Origin: Ichthyosporea sp. XGB-2017a
Taxonomy: Eukaryota > Opisthokonta > Ichthyosporea
Length of the DNA stretch: 64,000 bases
Assembly: GCA_002811675.1 (NCBI GenBank)
Contig: PDIM01000004.1
Coordinates: 44,879 to 108,878, forward strand
Direction: 5' to 3'
Made by a program: the position numbers and the translations under genes. The notes under the pieces were generated by a model. That model had not been told where the DNA came from. It saw only the letters and a program-made list of their open reading frames with translations, and searched no databases. Below are positions 13,401 through 22,430 of this stretch, one piece after another (the first letter of the stretch is position 1; every line of letters starts with the position of its first letter).

Positions 13401-16400
13401 CGCCAAGCGCTTTTTGGATTTTGTTTAAAAGATCAGACAAGCGCTCCAAAGCACGAAGAACCCCAGCAATGCCAAGAACATCGAGGGCTAATGGTGAGGC
13501 ATTCACTTTTTTCATCAATGCCAAAAACTCCGAACTGATGCTCTGGAATCTCGACGTTTCAACAGGTAGTAGGTGCTTAATATCCACGCTGCTTGTAAAA
13601 ATACCTTCTAAGTACACCCATTTCCTTTGAACATCGATCCAAATGTCAAACAAATTACTCATCTTGTTTAATTTATCTTCCCACGAAAGCGCCTCTTCTT
13701 CAAACGTTCGGAAATAGGGTGACAATTTCATGGCACCAAGGCTATTCAAATTCTCTTTTAATTTTGCAAACAAATCTTCCCAACCACGAATCAAACGGCA
13801 CTTGTTTTGATAGTTTACCAGTTCTAATTCAAAAGATTGCAAAGTTTCTCGAATTTGGCTCAAAAAGGCTTCTAAGGCCATTTCACCTTGCGCTACTGTT
13901 AGTATGTCCTTGATCAAGCTTTCGTTTTTAATCAAGTCGGCGTCCCACACATTCCCTAAAGTCAACTCACTCAATGTCCAAGACACACGAAGCTTTTTGC
14001 TAATTTGCTTCCAATGCCTCTCTTTCAGGGCTTCAGACTTCATTTCCACAACAAGGATATTCATCTTTAGATATTTCTTTAACGCACTCTGGCAAAAGAT
14101 AAAGGCATCATATTGCCGCATGAAATTTGGCATAGACTTCATCCGGGAGAGAAGCTCATCAATTCCTTGGCGAACTTTACGCGGCGAGACAGACGCCCAG
14201 CTTGTCTCTTTAAATTCAAACACTGTGTTCCAAACGGTAGAAATTTCTTCCCAAACAGATTTGAAGTCCACAAGCTCTTCAAGACACTTGGGAATTCTGT
14301 TGTCTGGCACGGAATCTAACTCTAACGCATCATTTGCTTTCACGATCCTTTCAGCTTCTCCTTGCAGTCTCTTCAGGCGTGTTTCAAACGACTGAAGACT
14401 ACGCAAGGCCTCCAACGCCACAGTACTCCCTTTCACAGGCTTTTCATTTTCCCACTCTTCAGACAAAACATCAATTTTTTCCTTTATCGACTTTTCCTCG
14501 ATGGCAATTTTCGTTTGAAGTTCAGGAAGCATGCTACTAATGATGTTATCTTTCCGTTTAAGAATATCATTGAAAGCACTCCACTCTCCATCAATATTAT
14601 CGCAGTACAGCCAGTCACTAGGAAACTGATAACGCTGTCGTTCCAGGATCTTTTGGCCATTTCGAAAATTCTCGACCAACCGAGTCCATTTCTCAAGCTG
14701 CCGTTTCAAATCTTGAACATATGTTATAAATTCCACGGCATTTCCCGTAGAAACTCCTTCTACGCTCTGACGTTCAAGTTCCACTCTACTTTCAGTAATC
14801 TGTGTATAAAACATTTTCATATCCCTATCAAGATTAACCCCGAACTGATTTAGCATATCTTTATGCCATGTGTCATACTTTAGATTCACTTTGGACTGCA
14901 CCTGTTTGTAATTGATTATTACATTAGCAAAATGCTTTTCACTCTCTGACGTGTCAAATGTTGATCTGGCCCTTTTGATGTCGACAAGCAGACTTTGCCA
15001 TTTGGATAAATCATCACCGAGCCTATTGAACACTGTATTGGAATCCATGTCCCACAGTGACTGATACTGAAACCATATGCGAATGTATTGTTTCACTTCC
15101 AAGACGCGACGAGCTACAGAATCGTAAGCCTCTTTCAAAAGCGAGCCTTCACATGGGAGCTTTGCTAGCAAGTTCGCATATTTAAGCGAGCCCACAGACT
15201 GATCGGCCAAATCCATTTCATACCGTGAGCCAACTAGACGTGAAAGATTGGATATCATACCAACCCATTCATGAAATTGAAAATACAATTTTTCTTCCAT
15301 CCAGCACAAAGATGGGCTAATATCGATTTGCTGATTTCGGATAACTACCTCCAATTTTACAGGCCGAAAGTTGGGAGAAGTAACAGACTCTATGCTTTCG
15401 CCGGTAGAGAGCTTATTATCACTGCCACTACAGCGATCAAAATAAAACTTCCATACTTTCAAGCAATCACAAAGGCGGTTAGTGAGCCGTTCTTCAATCT
15501 TTTGCTCTAAAAGAGACACCCATTCAGACAAGTTTGAATAGGAGCGCAAGTTCATTTCATCCAAAAGTTTCTGCATTTTTTCTAGCAATGATGAAAAGGC
15601 TGTACCACTCAATTCGCAAGTTCCTAGTGAGTCAATGAGCAAATCCATCTGCTCATTTGTCTTCATAAGATCATCGACTTTGTCCTGAAACACAGAAACC
15701 GAATCACCAATACGACGAACATAGGAATCAAGCCGATGAGATTCCCAATGCAAAGGAACACCTTCACTAATCAACCCATGGACTTCATTGCGATACGATG
15801 CAACCAAAAATGCAATATCCATTCCTTTCATACGCTCACTTACACGAGTGTAAGTTCGAATCGATTCCATTAAAGAAACAGCAAATGGATAAACTTGACG
15901 TGCTCCAGTTGCTACAAGCTGGATGTTGAAAGGCACACGGTAGCCAAGCCATTGAAGATTTCGCACTTCCTTGAAAAGTGTAATTATCTGAGCATCGAAA
16001 TTAACTAAAAGTCTTAAACTCTGTCCTTTATCTCCGCCGACATTTCGAAACGCGTTAATATCAAAAATACGTCCTGTAACTTGAAACTGTCGCGATTCTA
16101 CTTCAGCAGCCCAATTATCAAACATTTGCTTTGTATTAAGTTTTCGAAGGAAACTTTCCCCGTCTGCCTTCAGCTTTTGGCCATCAATATGCTTTTCCCA
16201 GCCCTTTCCTAGCACGTCTTCAACACGTTTCATGTACGCTGCAAGCTGCCTTTCAATTTGACGCGCCCAAATGATCGCACCAGAAACGGGAGGAAGGTCG
16301 CGAATGTTGCTCATTCGCGAGGCTTCTGACCTAGGATACTGGACTTTGAACTTATCATGCAAAGTATTGATGTCATCTTTCACCCTTTGAATTAATTGTG

Positions 16401-18132
16401 CTTGATATTCTTGGATGGCACCACGAATTCGGGGCCGCACAAACAGGGCATTGTATTTGGAAAATATCCGAAACATTTCATTGGCATTCTTGGCTACTCC
16501 AAGCTGGTCTCTCAAGCGGGCAGTGATCTGAGTTTCCACACGATCAACCCGATCATCGTAGTTCTTGAGAGATGCATCCCATACCCCTAGTCCTTCGGGA
16601 CTTAAATCAAGAACATCAACTACTTTCACATCACCATACGCTGAATCGATTTCTTCAATAGCTGAATTCTTCGCATACTGGGCTGCAATACCATCATCGC
16701 CAGTAGCGTTCGAGCTCAAAACACGATTAATAACGAACCGAAGTTGCTCGTGCTGTTTTCTAAACTTGCGTATCTGTTCAAGCCGTTCTTGTAAAGCAAT
16801 ATGCTCAGAGTTAACTCGGATGGGAAGCTTTTCATCGCCGCGTTTGCGAGAAAGCTCCCTCGCTAGGTCGCGAAACTGGGCTAGCTGATCGTCCCACGTA
16901 TTGAAAATGTCCGTACAACCACTCATAAGCTTTTCAAACTCTTCAAAGCTGATCAACATTAACTTTCTACTGGAAAGAATTTTAAAAAGCTGCTCAGAAA
17001 AATCTCGAGATATTGCACCAAGCAAATGCAAACTGCGCGACACGGGATACGATGTGCTCCTTATTTTTTTCATGTGAGTAAATATATCTACAAGCGCCGT
17101 GTTGATCTTATCCAATTCTGTAGCAGCAAGCACCTCGTTAAGAGGGAAGTCTTTCATAAGCATATTATAATTCATAACACGGTCTTTTGTTTGCTTCAAG
17201 CCAGTATCCGAGTCAAAACTAACAGTTGCATGAAATCTCTTCGCGTGCTTTAAAATAGCCAATGAAATAACAATTTCATCCGCCTTTAGCTGTTCCGTAA
17301 CCCTGTGGAGTGCTCTTTCAAGATTCAACCAAAAGGACACCTCCTGAACGGCGGCCCCACTTGAAGGATCCCTCTCAAGCTTTGTAACCTTCTGAATTTC
17401 TCTAATCCATCTATTGACACCTCCCTGCAGTGCATTTAGAAAGTTAGAGTCGTTTGCCATCTCACCAAAAGCTTCTACAGTAATTTTAGAATTGTTTGCA
17501 CGGCACTTCGCAACCGTTTGTGCAACAAAAGGATGTGCTACTAAATGAATCTCTGGAATGTCAATATTTTGCTGAAGATGCAGGAGACACAGTTCCAGCT
17601 CTGCGATCTTTTTCTTCACACCCGATAGACCAACTTTAGCGTCAGACTCCACTTCAGCACTTTTGGAAGCATATGAGCTAAAAAATGGCGAAATTGCATT
17701 ATGCAAGTAACTGTGAAGCACCTCAAAAGGAGATCCCTCAGAAAACTTCACAAAGTGAAGCTGGTGAGGCAAGGTTTTATCTGCTTCCAATACTGTGCCT
17801 TTTTTAACAAACACAACAGATGCACATGACGCACTTGCAAACTGAATATCCAAGCTCAAAGAAATGTCTGAGCTTTCACCAGCATTTGACGTGCCATTGT
17901 CTTCATCACCATCACTTTGCTTATACTGAAGAATGAATGACTGCTGCGCAGAATCCCCTATAAATTTGTTTAACCTATCAACAACATCTTGTTTAAGCAT
18001 AAACTCCTCTAATGGTGTCTTTGGAATCTCAAGCATCAAAGCAGCTACACAACTAACATATGTACGAAGCTCAGCAACTGATATCAGCGAAGGTGCCGAG
18101 CCTTCAACTCCTGCCTCTTCCCCAGCACTCAT
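4426..18132 (-). CDS. DYN1: Cytoplasmic dynein 1 heavy chain
   Basis: This is the motor subunit of cytoplasmic dynein, which moves cargo, nuclei and spindles toward microtubule minus ends. It is one uninterrupted 4568-aa ORF starting at ATG, full length for the family. The order is N-terminal tail (about 1-1350), linker, six AAA+ units, stalk and C-terminal domain. Walker A motifs are GPAGTGKT (AAA1, 1863-1870), GPSGSGKS (AAA2, 2162), GPPGSGKT (AAA3, 2527) and GVSGSGKT (AAA4, 2869). Walker B residues are present (WGCFDEFNR in AAA1; FCDEIN in AAA3; FIMDESN in AAA4). The stalk coiled coil runs at about 3100-3440 and encloses the microtubule-binding domain with KKQQLVEVRGMGNPP (about 3230). The KKQ.LVEVR...NPP signature fits cytoplasmic rather than axonemal dynein. 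A 13.7-kb gene with no intron stands out, as its neighbours are spliced. It is divergent from the PTB-like gene. Confidence 0.98.
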   Translation of the reverse strand: MSAGEEAGVEGSAPSLISVAELRTYVSCVAALMLEIPKTPLEEFMLKQDVVDRLNKFIGDSAQQSFILQYKQSDGDEDNGTSNAGESSDISLSLDIQFASASCASVVFVKKGTVLEADKTLPHQLHFVKFSEGSPFEVLHSYLHNAISPFFSSYASKSAEVESDAKVGLSGVKKKIAELELCLLHLQQNIDIPEIHLVAHPFVAQTVAKCRANNSKITVEAFGEMANDSNFLNALQGGVNRWIREIQKVTKLERDPSSGAAVQEVSFWLNLERALHRVTEQLKADEIVISLAILKHAKRFHATVSFDSDTGLKQTKDRVMNYNMLMKDFPLNEVLAATELDKINTALVDIFTHMKKIRSTSYPVSRSLHLLGAISRDFSEQLFKILSSRKLMLISFEEFEKLMSGCTDIFNTWDDQLAQFRDLARELSRKRGDEKLPIRVNSEHIALQERLEQIRKFRKQHEQLRFVINRVLSSNATGDDGIAAQYAKNSAIEEIDSAYGDVKVVDVLDLSPEGLGVWDASLKNYDDRVDRVETQITARLRDQLGVAKNANEMFRIFSKYNALFVRPRIRGAIQEYQAQLIQRVKDDINTLHDKFKVQYPRSEASRMSNIRDLPPVSGAIIWARQIERQLAAYMKRVEDVLGKGWEKHIDGQKLKADGESFLRKLNTKQMFDNWAAEVESRQFQVTGRIFDINAFRNVGGDKGQSLRLLVNFDAQIITLFKEVRNLQWLGYRVPFNIQLVATGARQVYPFAVSLMESIRTYTRVSERMKGMDIAFLVASYRNEVHGLISEGVPLHWESHRLDSYVRRIGDSVSVFQDKVDDLMKTNEQMDLLIDSLGTCELSGTAFSSLLEKMQKLLDEMNLRSYSNLSEWVSLLEQKIEERLTNRLCDCLKVWKFYFDRCSGSDNKLSTGESIESVTSPNFRPVKLEVVIRNQQIDISPSLCWMEEKLYFQFHEWVGMISNLSRLVGSRYEMDLADQSVGSLKYANLLAKLPCEGSLLKEAYDSVARRVLEVKQYIRIWFQYQSLWDMDSNTVFNRLGDDLSKWQSLLVDIKRARSTFDTSESEKHFANVIINYKQVQSKVNLKYDTWHKDMLNQFGVNLDRDMKMFYTQITESRVELERQSVEGVSTGNAVEFITYVQDLKRQLEKWTRLVENFRNGQKILERQRYQFPSDWLYCDNIDGEWSAFNDILKRKDNIISSMLPELQTKIAIEEKSIKEKIDVLSEEWENEKPVKGSTVALEALRSLQSFETRLKRLQGEAERIVKANDALELDSVPDNRIPKCLEELVDFKSVWEEISTVWNTVFEFKETSWASVSPRKVRQGIDELLSRMKSMPNFMRQYDAFIFCQSALKKYLKMNILVVEMKSEALKERHWKQISKKLRVSWTLSELTLGNVWDADLIKNESLIKDILTVAQGEMALEAFLSQIRETLQSFELELVNYQNKCRLIRGWEDLFAKLKENLNSLGAMKLSPYFRTFEEEALSWEDKLNKMSNLFDIWIDVQRKWVYLEGIFTSSVDIKHLLPVETSRFQSISSEFLALMKKVNASPLALDVLGIAGVLRALERLSDLLNKIQKALGEYLERERSFFSRFYFVGDEDLLEIIGNSLNVPKLQKHFKKMFAGISSLLLDEGEDGIIVGMCSKEGEEVKFLSPVSLAKAPKVNEWLSAVEEQMRLTLAYLLSQSVKTLKALSHEQSNGKYDSYIQWVDSYPLQIVVLAQQIIWSEQVEVELSTSTLHLEKPTRYCEDILSALAEYVLGDQPSVRRRKLEHSITELVHQRDILRSLVASGVTDSKNFEWTRQMRFYFNPSESVLNQVVIKMANSCFNYGFEYLGITDKLVQTPLTDRCYLTMTQALEWRLGGSPFGPAGTGKTESVKALGHQLGRFVLVFNCDEKFDFQAMGRIFIGLCQVGAWGCFDEFNRLEERILSAVSQQIQSIQMSLRDSITTGSNALRLELLGRSLSVNPNMAIFITMNPGYAGRSNLPDNLKKLFRSLAMTKPDRQLIAQVMLYAQGFKSAEILSNKIVPLFKLCHEQLSSQSHYDFGLRALKSVLLSAGNIKRERIRGNNDDSLRINLESQEQEVLIQSIHETLMPKLVASDIPLLNRLIQDVFPGISHVPGALTELRTAIQAVCKELFLRPEDLWLDKILQLYQIQCLHHGVMMVGPSGSGKSCAWRVLAKALELMDKRESVCYVIDPKAISKDELYGNLDSTTREWNDGLFTRILRRIIDNVRNEASKRHWFIFDGDVDPEWVENLNSVLDDNKILTLPNGERLNIPSNVRIMFEVQNLKYATLATVSRCGMIWFSEDVVPCEFVFYNFFERLRHCTLDSEENNNEGKGDGGVVSPLLSVQRDVADYLIPMFKRNGIVLQALSFSKKLGHVMKFSPLRVLGSLFAMIEKTCTNVHEHNETHSDFPMSAEVCEQYSVKRLVYSLVWCFSGDCKYKDRVRLSKFIEKICTISLPDCSEYALIDYEVTISGEWAPWQSRVPVIEVETHRVGSPDVVVPTIDTVRHEDLLYTWLAGHKPMILCGPPGSGKTMTLFSALRALPEMEVVGLNFSSASTPELLIKTFEHYCEYKRTPKGLTLSPMQIGKWIIIFCDEINLPDVDSYGTQRIISFIRQMVEHGGFWRTSDQTWVHLDRIQFVGACNPPTDPGRKPLSERFLRHVPVVFVDYPAPLSLKQIYGTFNRALMRLFPSMRSYSSPLTDAMVEFYAKSQETFTVDSQPHYIYSPRELTRWVRGIYEAIKPLEVVDIETLARVWAHEGLRLFQDRLVHDDERQWTEELIDEVAIKHFTNMDADKALKRPILFSNWLSKDYLAVDREELREYTTARLKVFYEEELDVPLVLFNEVLDHVLRIDRVFRQVQGHLLLIGVSGSGKTTLSRFVAWMNGLSVFQIKVHHKYSAEDFEEDLRSVLKRSGCKGEKICFIMDESNILEASFLERMNTLLANGEVPGLFEGDEFTALMTSCKEGSQKEGLMLDSNEELYQWFCGQIMKNLHIVFTMNPSVDGLKDRAATSPALFNRCVLDWFGDWSDQALYQVGSEFTTRLDLDKVDFIPSVPFPSASMEVSAEPSHREAIIDSFVYIHKSVQEVNENLRNKVGLFTHVTPRHYLDFIKHYVSLFGEKRNELEDQQLHIQVGLSKITETVEQVEELQKSLSHKNVELEQKNEEANVKLKQMVEDQQDAEKKKAASLEIQEALIKQNKEIEERRVAVVSDLADVEPAVQEAAKSVKSIKKQQLVEVRGMGNPPQLVKLTMEAICILLGESNVEWKSIRTVLVRDDFISNIVNFDTDNLSESLRLRVKKEYISKPDFNYESINRASKACGPLAQWVIAQVMYSEALNKVEPLRNELRKLEEAAEETKIQDAEMRTMISELELSIAKYKEEYASLISSAESIKSEMSNVKSKVDRSIALIGSLASENERWKKESEQFKFQMETLPGDILLSAAFMTYSGYFDQRVRNMLLKRWMQRLHNCSIICKKDLSLVHFLSSPDERLNWQSNTLPDDNICNENAIVLNRFNRYPLVIDPSGQASQFILNQYKDKKIIKTSFLDDSFRKNLESALRFGNPVLVQDAENYDPILNPVLNRELRKAGGRVLIRVGDQDIDFSPSFVIFLSTRDPTHIFPPDVCSRVTLVNFTVTMSSLQSQCLNKVLKKERPDVDQKYTDILKLQGEFKLRLRQLEKSLLDALNGSEGKLLDNDNVITTLEVLKKEAAEVEKKVEETDAVMQDIENVSNSYLPIAISCSSLYFTLEQLNQIKHLYQFSLNFFLDVFEKVLKNSEQLTTKDSSTRVKELQSDLFRETFQRASNTLLHDDRMMFLFMLCRIFSFDTDDEIDDIEYEHFLRHDIVSLSNEEIPLDLQEKLSSATYGNIIQLFKLESFEPLKHSLMPKVSALLDDPTPEQSVLKFEEFSGRTQVINVFRCMLFIQAVRPDRLLAMGHLFVESCFRNGEMRSKDIDLDVISREGNSKTPIILCCAPGYDASGRVDELSDRLNITLFPVAIGSSEGFTLAEKAITQASKTGAWVLLKNVHLTPQWLVHLEKKLHMLSPHEDFRIFMSADIQAHIPVNLLRMSRICVFEAPPGVKASLHGILSSISLERSEKKPNERSRVHFLVAWLHAVIQERLRYAPIGWSKKYEFSESDLKCTFDLVDHWIDSVGEGRANISPDKIPWNAISNIISSCIYGARLDNDFDQKYLNTLVQGLFNPQSFNVDFVLAEDANADVRMIMPDSSSRDGFLKWVEELPNNHRPAWLGLPDDAEKMLLIDRSERFVSKLLKMKTLVSDTAESESGTRKTRRSSSVADGKPSWMATVATLCHRWLEMLTVEVVELERNENNIQDPLFRYFEREVFACNSLLKTVREDLIGLLAICEESAKQTNDSRSLITDILKGELPKSWIKYSVPSEITVNKWMVDFAARCTQMESICEAKAFNKMAVWIGGLFIPEAYITATRQFVAQSLKISLEELELCAQLSGNCEPSGVAFKISGLKLYGGNWVENRIDIGKGAFLDVGEVCLSWLPISDKTIVDNKKNGVLMPIYLNTQRNNHLFSICIIPKNERLRNAFYERGCAFIASDL

Positions 18133-18870
18133 TTCAAAACACTACTGGACAGAATGGCAAGCTGGACAAACGTTGACAGATAATCTAAAATGAATGAAAA
18201 CAAGATCTACGAGCTCAGCTCGGTGTCACAAAAACGAGTGCCACAAATCCACAACTAAATCAATAAAACACAACAAACACACTAAGTAATGAACCCCCTT
18301 ATACACCAGCAAGGCACACTTTAATCTCCCTCTCCCTCTCAGTGTGTCTCCCGCTCCTTTCTCGATTTCCAGAACATTCACTTCTGTGAACACCACACAC
18401 GCGAAACAAGAGCAAGGCCACAATAACAGAGACGAAATAAAAAACACAACAGCACTACTGTAAATTGCAATTACGCCCACACTATCTATAAAGAGAGAGA
18501 GAGACAGACAGTAACACTCCATGACAGCCACAAGCCGCGGGACTTTGGAACGCCGCGGATATCTTTTATTACTATGGAGTACAGTACAGTAGCTAGCTAG
18601 GCTATGCTGCAGCTGTTTCAACATCCTGGACTTGGATCCCGTGCACAGCTGGTTTCAACACTATAGACTGCAGATCTATAGTCCTCAATCACGGCAGCTG
18701 AAATTTGGATTTGGCCCCCTTGTTGCATCCTCAACAGCTTGTTCAAAGAACTAGCAGCCAGCGTTAGTCAAAAGTGGCTTGGTATAATTTGTACTGGCTT
18801 GAGATAGGGTTACACGAGTAATTCAAAACACCATGATTCATATCTCTGTAACCCTAATCCCCTTCTATGA

Positions 18871-18887
18871 TATTATTATTATTATTA
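18871..18887. repeat. ATT microsatellite
   Basis: Tandem ATT/TAT triplets in non-coding DNA. Confidence 0.8.
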
Positions 18888-19330
18888 ATTTATATACGTA
18901 TCTATACCCAGACACCCTAAATCCTTCTCCCCTACTAGTTATGCATCCTCACTATCCCATAGGCCATAACCCTGCCCCTCTCTATGACAACCATCATACT
19001 ATAAATTCCCCCCTCCTCATGCTACCCAAGGTGACTCCCTCGACCATGCACAAGGAGCCACCCATGCCCCGCCCTATAGGCTATAGTACTACTGGACCAG
19101 ACTGTGCTGTATCTTCTTCCCTGCCTATCTATGGTACAAACACCCCTCCTCCTTCACTATACTACCCCCCTCTGCCCTCCTTGCCAAGAACACACTTGCA
19201 AGAAAAACAAACTCACCGCATCTTGTAAACCATTTGATCTGCTATTTCTATCGTCGAGTCTATTCTCCACACATCGACACCACACCAACACACCTCGGTA
19301 CACACCTAGCTCTCCCACACCCCCGCCTCC

Positions 19331-19338
19331 TATATAAA
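19331..19338 (+). promoter_or_regulatory. TATA-like box upstream of the PTB-like gene
   Basis: TATATAAA lies about 485 nt before the start codon at 19823. If used, the mRNA has a long 5' leader. The link to this gene is inferred from position alone. Confidence 0.35.
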
Positions 19339-19822
19339 GATAGCTGATTTAACTAGATCTAGCATTCTTCGGTATTACTGCGGGTGTCTTTCATGAGAGT
19401 ATTCAAAAGAGAGGTGTGTAATTAACGTCGCTCATCTTCTCCTTCTCCTCTACTTCTACACCTTCGTTCGCAATAACTTCACTCACTGCATCCTTCTATT
19501 GGGTCTGTGCTTCACTGTCTTTTCCATTGTACTTCTACCGTTTATATTGCCACGTTCAGTTTCGCGACCAAATAATCGTCTGCGAGCAGTATATTCCTAA
19601 ATCCGAATTGTATTTCCTGTCAACCCTTATATTCGGAATATTGTACTTCAGTTAACTCAGTTATTTCGCAGAAACACATTTCCATTGGAATTTGGGTTTT
19701 CTGTTTCTTCTTTATTATTGTGTTTTAGTTTAACGTGAAGTTAAATTTCAACAACTTGGCAGCAAAGAGTTTAATTCTTGTTTCCAAGTTTGTGGCCATT
19801 ATTCGTCCTTTGATCGAATATA

Positions 19823-21859
19823 ATGGAAAGTACCCCTGAAAACTTTAGTGCTCCAAAACACGAGCACGACGAGTTTCTTCTATCAGTTAGTGGAAGTACC
19901 TACCAGGCATATAGTTACAACGACAGCAGAAACATGGCTGTTGATGATCATAAGTACGGCAATGTGGATTTTGAAAATGCCCCAATGCCACCGGAACAAG
20001 CTGACGCCAGTCAGAATCCACCAGAAGGATTGCTTTTCAATAATGCAGCAAACCAAGTGACTCAAAGATCGTCTTCAGCCGAAGGAAGACCTGCAAGGCA
20101 GGTAGAGGACAACGCTGTTCCCTCAAGAGTTTTGCATGTTCGAAATCTTGTTCCGGAAGCTACTGAGAATAATATTTTTGAGTTGGGCAAGAATTTTGGT
20201 ACCGTCACAAATTGCCTGATGCTCCAGGGAAAGGGCCAAGCCCTTTTAGAAATGGAAACCATTCAAGAGGCTACTGATGTGTTGCAATATTTTCAAGAGC
20301 ACAGACCATTGGTGTGGTAAGTGTCCGAGTATATACTATCTTCATGTCACCTGCTAATCTATGTCTCATTCTCATTCGTTATTATATTTTTTGTTTTTCA
20401 TATTATGTAGTGGCAAGCCTGTGTATGTTCAATTTTCAACACGTCCAGAGATCCGTGTTCAAAAACCTGGTCATAAACGAGGCGAGAATGATGGTCGCGA
20501 GCCGAATGCTAACATTCCCCCCAGCAATATTCTTCTTGCCAGTATCCACAACATGCTCTATCCTATCGCAATTGATGTATTCCATACTCTTTTTTCTAAA
20601 TTTGGTTTTGTGGAAAAGATTGTTACATTCAAGAAAAACAATATCCTTCAGGCCATGATTCAATACCCAAACGTGGTATGCGCTGCCTCTGCTCTGAAAG
20701 CTCTAAACAATCAGGACATTTATGATAATTGTTGTACTTTGCGAATTACCTATTCGACAACAAAAGAGCTGAATGTGAAGTATAACAATGACAGGAGCCG
20801 AGATTACACATCTCTTTATCAGGGCGCAGAAAATGGAGGTCAAGGTGCTCCCTCAAAAGTATCTCTAATGGAACAGTATTTTGGTGGAAATAATTTTGCT
20901 GGCAATCGCCAGTGGAGCAATAATAGCAGCATGTACTCTGAAGGAAACTATGGTGGAAATGACCACATGCACGGGCACCACCCTCATGAACGTGATATGG
21001 GAATGGACATGCCCCATCCTCAGATGGCAATGCATGGAGATATGTCTCATGATATGGGGCATGGGAAAAGAGGTAATGGAATGGACCATGGTCCCATGCA
21101 TGGAGTAAAAAATCACCCAAATTCGGCGAATGGCAAAAATTCTCAGAACTGTGTTCTTATTTGCAGCAATTTAAATGAAGAGAGGATTACGTGTGATTCT
21201 TTGTTTACTTTGTTTGGAGTCTACGCTGATGTTCAGAGAGTTAAAATTCTGTACAACAAAAAAGATACGGCTCTTATTCAGGTTGCAAACCCACAGCAAG
21301 CACAACTGGCCATTAATCATTTGAATGGTGAAACGCTGTACGGGAAAGATCTTTATGTTAGTCTATCTCATCACTGCCAGGTATCCCTTCCCAGGGATGG
21401 TTCTGATGAGTCTTCAATGTTGAACAAGGACTTCAGCTTTTCTGCTCATCACAGATTCAGAGTTGCTGGCTCAAAAAATTATAAGAACATTGCTCCTCCA
21501 GGGGAAACCCTCCATCTATCAAATATTTCAGAAGAAGTGAGTGATGATGATATAACTCAAGAATTTTCTGCGTATGGGACGGTGACTGCTTTTCGCTTTT
21601 TTCCGTAAGTATCTAATTACAAGTTGAAATGAAATGTTTTAAAAAATAATGCTTACATATTTCTTATATTTCGTTTCTATTGTTAAACAGGCCGTCGGCT
21701 ACGAAATCTGGCTCGAAAAGAATGGCTCTTGTCAAAATGGGAAGTGTTCAAGAAGCTGTAGAGGCATTAATTGGAATGCACAATCATGTACTCTTTGGGC
21801 ATGAACTGAAGGTTTCTTTCTCCAAAACACCGTACAAGGAATTGCACAATGCTGAGTAG
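19823..21859 (+). CDS. PTB/hnRNP-L-type RNA-binding protein with four RRMs (3 exons, 618 aa)
   Basis: The exons are 19823-20316, 20411-21604 and 21691-21859; both introns have GTAAGT donors and the phases join. The protein has four RRMs in the polypyrimidine-tract-binding arrangement. RRM1 begins SRVLHVRNLVPEATE and ends GKPVYVQFST across intron 1. RRM2 begins NILLASIHNMLYP. RRM3 begins NCVLICSNLNEE. RRM4 begins ETLHLSNISEEV and is completed by exon 3 (HELKVSFSK). Weak RNP1 motifs lacking aromatic residues are typical of PTB RRMs. Family members control splicing, stability or translation by binding pyrimidine-rich RNA. Between RRM2 and RRM3 is an unusual Met/His/Gly/Asp-rich linker (for example MDMPHPQMAMHGDMSHDMGH). 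The acidic N-terminus of about 90 residues is unconserved. Confidence 0.93.
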
Positions 21860-22430
21860 GTTGGCATTCGAACCAAACTTATCCTCAACATAACTCCTAT
21901 CACTATTGCCTTCCTTTTTTTATTCTTTATTTTTAATTTCGTCCATTACCTCCCATAAGAAAAACAAGCAAATACCGGAATAGAGCGCCTGTATCTCCTA
22001 GGTACTGAGTTTCTAAACTCTTTGTCTCTCTCGCTGTCTGTTTGCAATTCTGGTTACCACTTTCCTATTTCCCTTTTTACGTACATAGTTAAACTTTTTC
22101 TTTTGTTCCTGTTTCTTGTACCGTTAGTTGCTCATCTTGGACCCCTCATAGCTAGACTTGAGACCCTCCTGTTATTCCTGTATTTCCAATACCAATATAA
22201 GACTCCCAAAAGTATTTATTTCACTAGAGAACAGCACAAGTAAGAGAAGGCACTATTACGATATAGCATTATTATTACAATAAAGTTTGTTGGCGCACAA
22301 TTCAGTTGCTTGCTTTGTTGTTTTTTTTTTGTTTGTTTCAATGTTTTGAATTTTCACAAACAAGAACCAAAAGACGAGTTAGAGAAGTACAAGCATTCAA
22401 AATATAAGCAGCCTAAATTCATATCTTCAT
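21860..22430. other. 3' intergenic between two convergent genes
   Basis: Contains the poly(A) signal of the PTB-like gene and T-rich DNA. No gene is seen. Confidence 0.6.
22279..22284 (+). terminator. Poly(A) signal AATAAA, PTB-like gene
   Basis: AATAAA about 420 nt after the stop at 21859, followed by T-rich sequence. It implies a long 3' UTR. Confidence 0.5.

Larger units (their letters stand above)
18133..19822. other. Divergent intergenic/promoter region between dynein and PTB-like genes
   Basis: About 1.7 kb with GA-rich and low-complexity stretches and an ATT microsatellite. A 131-aa ATG-started open frame at 18833-19228 is Pro/Leu/His-rich low-complexity sequence with no recognisable domain, so I do not call it. 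A TATA-like site lies at 19331. Confidence 0.5.
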